5,721 nucleotides of DNA from CAIMZW01 sp037135095 (GTDB lineage Bacteria; Actinomycetota; Actinomycetes; Nanopelagicales; Nanopelagicaceae), in NCBI GenBank assembly GCA_037135095.1, contig JBAXKZ010000043.1, positions 1 through 5,721 of the forward strand, written 5' to 3'. Positions 4,928-5,721 of this stretch are shown one piece after another. A model generated the notes under the pieces. The model was not told the origin of the DNA. It saw only the letters and a list, made by a program, of their open reading frames with translations, and did no database searches. The translations under genes were made by a program, and so were the position numbers. Every line of letters begins with the position of its first letter. Positions within the stretch are counted from its first letter, which is position 1.

Positions 4928-5467
4928 ATGAAATTGCGAATGGTTCTTAATTCGAGCGCGGCTTGCATTGCTCTGCTTTGTGGTGGCACGCTAATAACTT
5001 CATCAGCGGTCTCGGCTTTGACCTCGAGCGCCGCCGTAACGCAAGCTGCGAGCTCTGGCACAATCTCTGCTGGCTTTACCGAACAACCAACGGATCCAGA
5101 TGCAAAGAAAGCGTTTTCATCGGGAACGGTTGACCCAAAAGTCGGAAATTTTGTTTCGCTGCACAATTTTGGAACCGAACCACTTAAATCTGTCACAGTT
5201 ACAGTGCTCCGGTCAGCTATTAATGGCGTCATGTATCTTTACGCCTGTTCGGGTACTTGGACTGAGACCGCCGGCACGTGCAGCGTTTCAAAAACGGCAA
5301 TCGTTACTTTTACCTCGGCATTAACTGGAAGTAGTTCCTTTACGGTTTCGCTAGCTCCTAACGCTTCCTCGCGGCTTCAACTTTGGAGCACCGTTGACAA
5401 TATAACTGCGATTGTTTCAGCATCGGTCTCGAATTCCGACATCAGCCCGACCGTTCTAAATTATTAG
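4928..5467 (+). CDS. Exported small protein, diverged TasA-like family member
   Basis: A 179-residue protein with an N-terminal hydrophobic segment (about 11-29) whose exit, TLITSSAVSALTSSAAV, lines up with TLVTSGAMAKLNANAF of the preceding gene, followed by SSGTISAGF as a weak match to TGSVRLTQ. VSLHNFGTEPL (76-86) resembles the V-x-L-x-N-x-G strand of TasA/camelysin proteins. Cys107, W111 and Cys118 repeat the C-x3-W...C pattern of the other two, with a shorter loop. The mature part is rich in Ser, Thr, Ala and Val, as expected for a beta-sheet surface protein. It lacks the C-terminal SETQR motif, so it could be a cap, anchor or minor subunit (inference). It starts 8 bases after the previous stop with only a weak upstream CTGAG, which suggests translational coupling. 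It is probably another substrate of the linked signal peptidase. Confidence 0.7.
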   Translation: MKLRMVLNSSAACIALLCGGTLITSSAVSALTSSAAVTQAASSGTISAGFTEQPTDPDAKKAFSSGTVDPKVGNFVSLHNFGTEPLKSVTVTVLRSAINGVMYLYACSGTWTETAGTCSVSKTAIVTFTSALTGSSSFTVSLAPNASSRLQLWSTVDNITAIVSASVSNSDISPTVLNY

Positions 5468-5478
5468 CCGCGTTTGGA

Positions 5479-5721
5479 CTAGGCCTTAACCACGATCGTC
5501 TGTGCCAACACATCGTGGTATCCCCGACCTTCTTTTGTGAAGAGAACCGGTAGAACCAAGACAATCAGAATGGTTCTGAGCAAAATTCGCAGAGGTGGCA
5601 CAAAACCGCCGGTTTCGGCATCCACAACTTTCAGTCGAACCAACTTTTGACCCAAAGAAGCTTGCGTCAAAGCGGTCAGAATCGCTACTTCAGCCAAGAA
5701 CACCAGCAAAGTTAAGAGCTG
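5479..5721 (-). CDS. RDD-family membrane protein, C-terminal part (N-terminus off the window)
   Basis: The frame is open to the right edge, so only about the last 80 residues are seen. A hydrophobic segment is followed by SLGQKLVRLKVVDAETGG, the typical second half of an RDD domain (A-S-x-G-x-x-x-x-x-L-x-V-V-D...G), then PPLRILLRTILIVLVLPVLF, a second membrane segment headed by the conserved Arg, and RGYHDVLAQTIVV, matching the usual R-x-x-H-D-x-L-A-x-T-x-V ending. RDD proteins are small polytopic membrane proteins of mostly unknown or transport-related function. It is convergent with the exported-protein cluster, with 11 bases between the stop codons, so it is probably an unrelated neighbour. 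Confidence 0.88.
   Translation of the reverse strand, partial: QLLTLLVFLAEVAILTALTQASLGQKLVRLKVVDAETGGFVPPLRILLRTILIVLVLPVLFTKEGRGYHDVLAQTIVVKA
5489..5519. repeat. 8-bp inverted repeat between convergent gene ends
   Basis: ACCACGAT (5489-5496) and ATCGTGGT (5512-5519) form a perfect 8-bp stem with a 15-base loop, 21 bases past the stop of the plus-strand cluster and inside the end of the RDD gene. No T run follows on either strand, so a Rho-independent terminator is not supported. It could still protect or end the transcript, or be chance within coding sequence. Confidence 0.4.

Noticed and set aside
4964..4981. Cys13 and Cys18 in the signal segment of the third exported protein as a possible lipobox.
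   Set aside because: Neither is preceded by a proper L-[AS]-[GA] lipobox, and the exit motif further on matches the SipW-type signals of its neighbours.
4906..5232. Minus-strand open frame of 108 codons.
   Set aside because: Antisense to the third exported protein, which has a signal segment and the shared C-x3-W...C motif; the antisense product has no features.

Overview
The window most likely comes from a bacterium of the phylum Actinomycetota with modest GC content, for example a freshwater lineage. This is an inference from the histidine kinase with an HG-x-V-Q H-box, the LuxR-type response regulator, the SipW-type signal peptidase and mid-range base composition. No rRNA, tRNA or other marker gene is present to confirm it.

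Layout. On the minus strand, reading leftwards from about 2446, there is a two-component pair: a NarL/LuxR-type response regulator (1772-2446), then, 6 bases further on, a large polytopic-membrane sensor histidine kinase (1-1765) whose last residues lie beyond the left edge. A roughly 180-base divergent intergenic region (2447-2623) carries G/C-tract hairpins and an AATTGC-CCC-GCAATT palindrome. On the plus strand there is a compact four-gene cluster: a SipW/archaeal-type (S26B) signal peptidase (2624-3262), then three small exported proteins (3255-4175, 4218-4919, 4928-5467). The first two are clear paralogues of the TasA/camelysin-like type. The third is a diverged relative sharing the export-signal layout and a C-x3-W...C motif. 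At the right edge, convergent to the cluster, is the C-terminal part of an RDD-family membrane protein (5479-5721).

How they may work together (inference). The signal peptidase is the dedicated processing enzyme for the three exported proteins, which would form a surface fibre or matrix-like structure, as SipW does for TasA and TapA in Bacillus. The divergently encoded sensor/regulator pair is the obvious candidate to control the cluster. The most striking non-coding signal is a 13-bp hairpin at 4205-4250 that buries the Shine-Dalgarno sequence of the second structural gene and places its tandem AUG codons at the start of the loop. It could set the ratio of the two structural paralogues. The first paralogue also carries an inserted domain of about 76 residues resembling a phage-tail-type beta domain, absent from the second.
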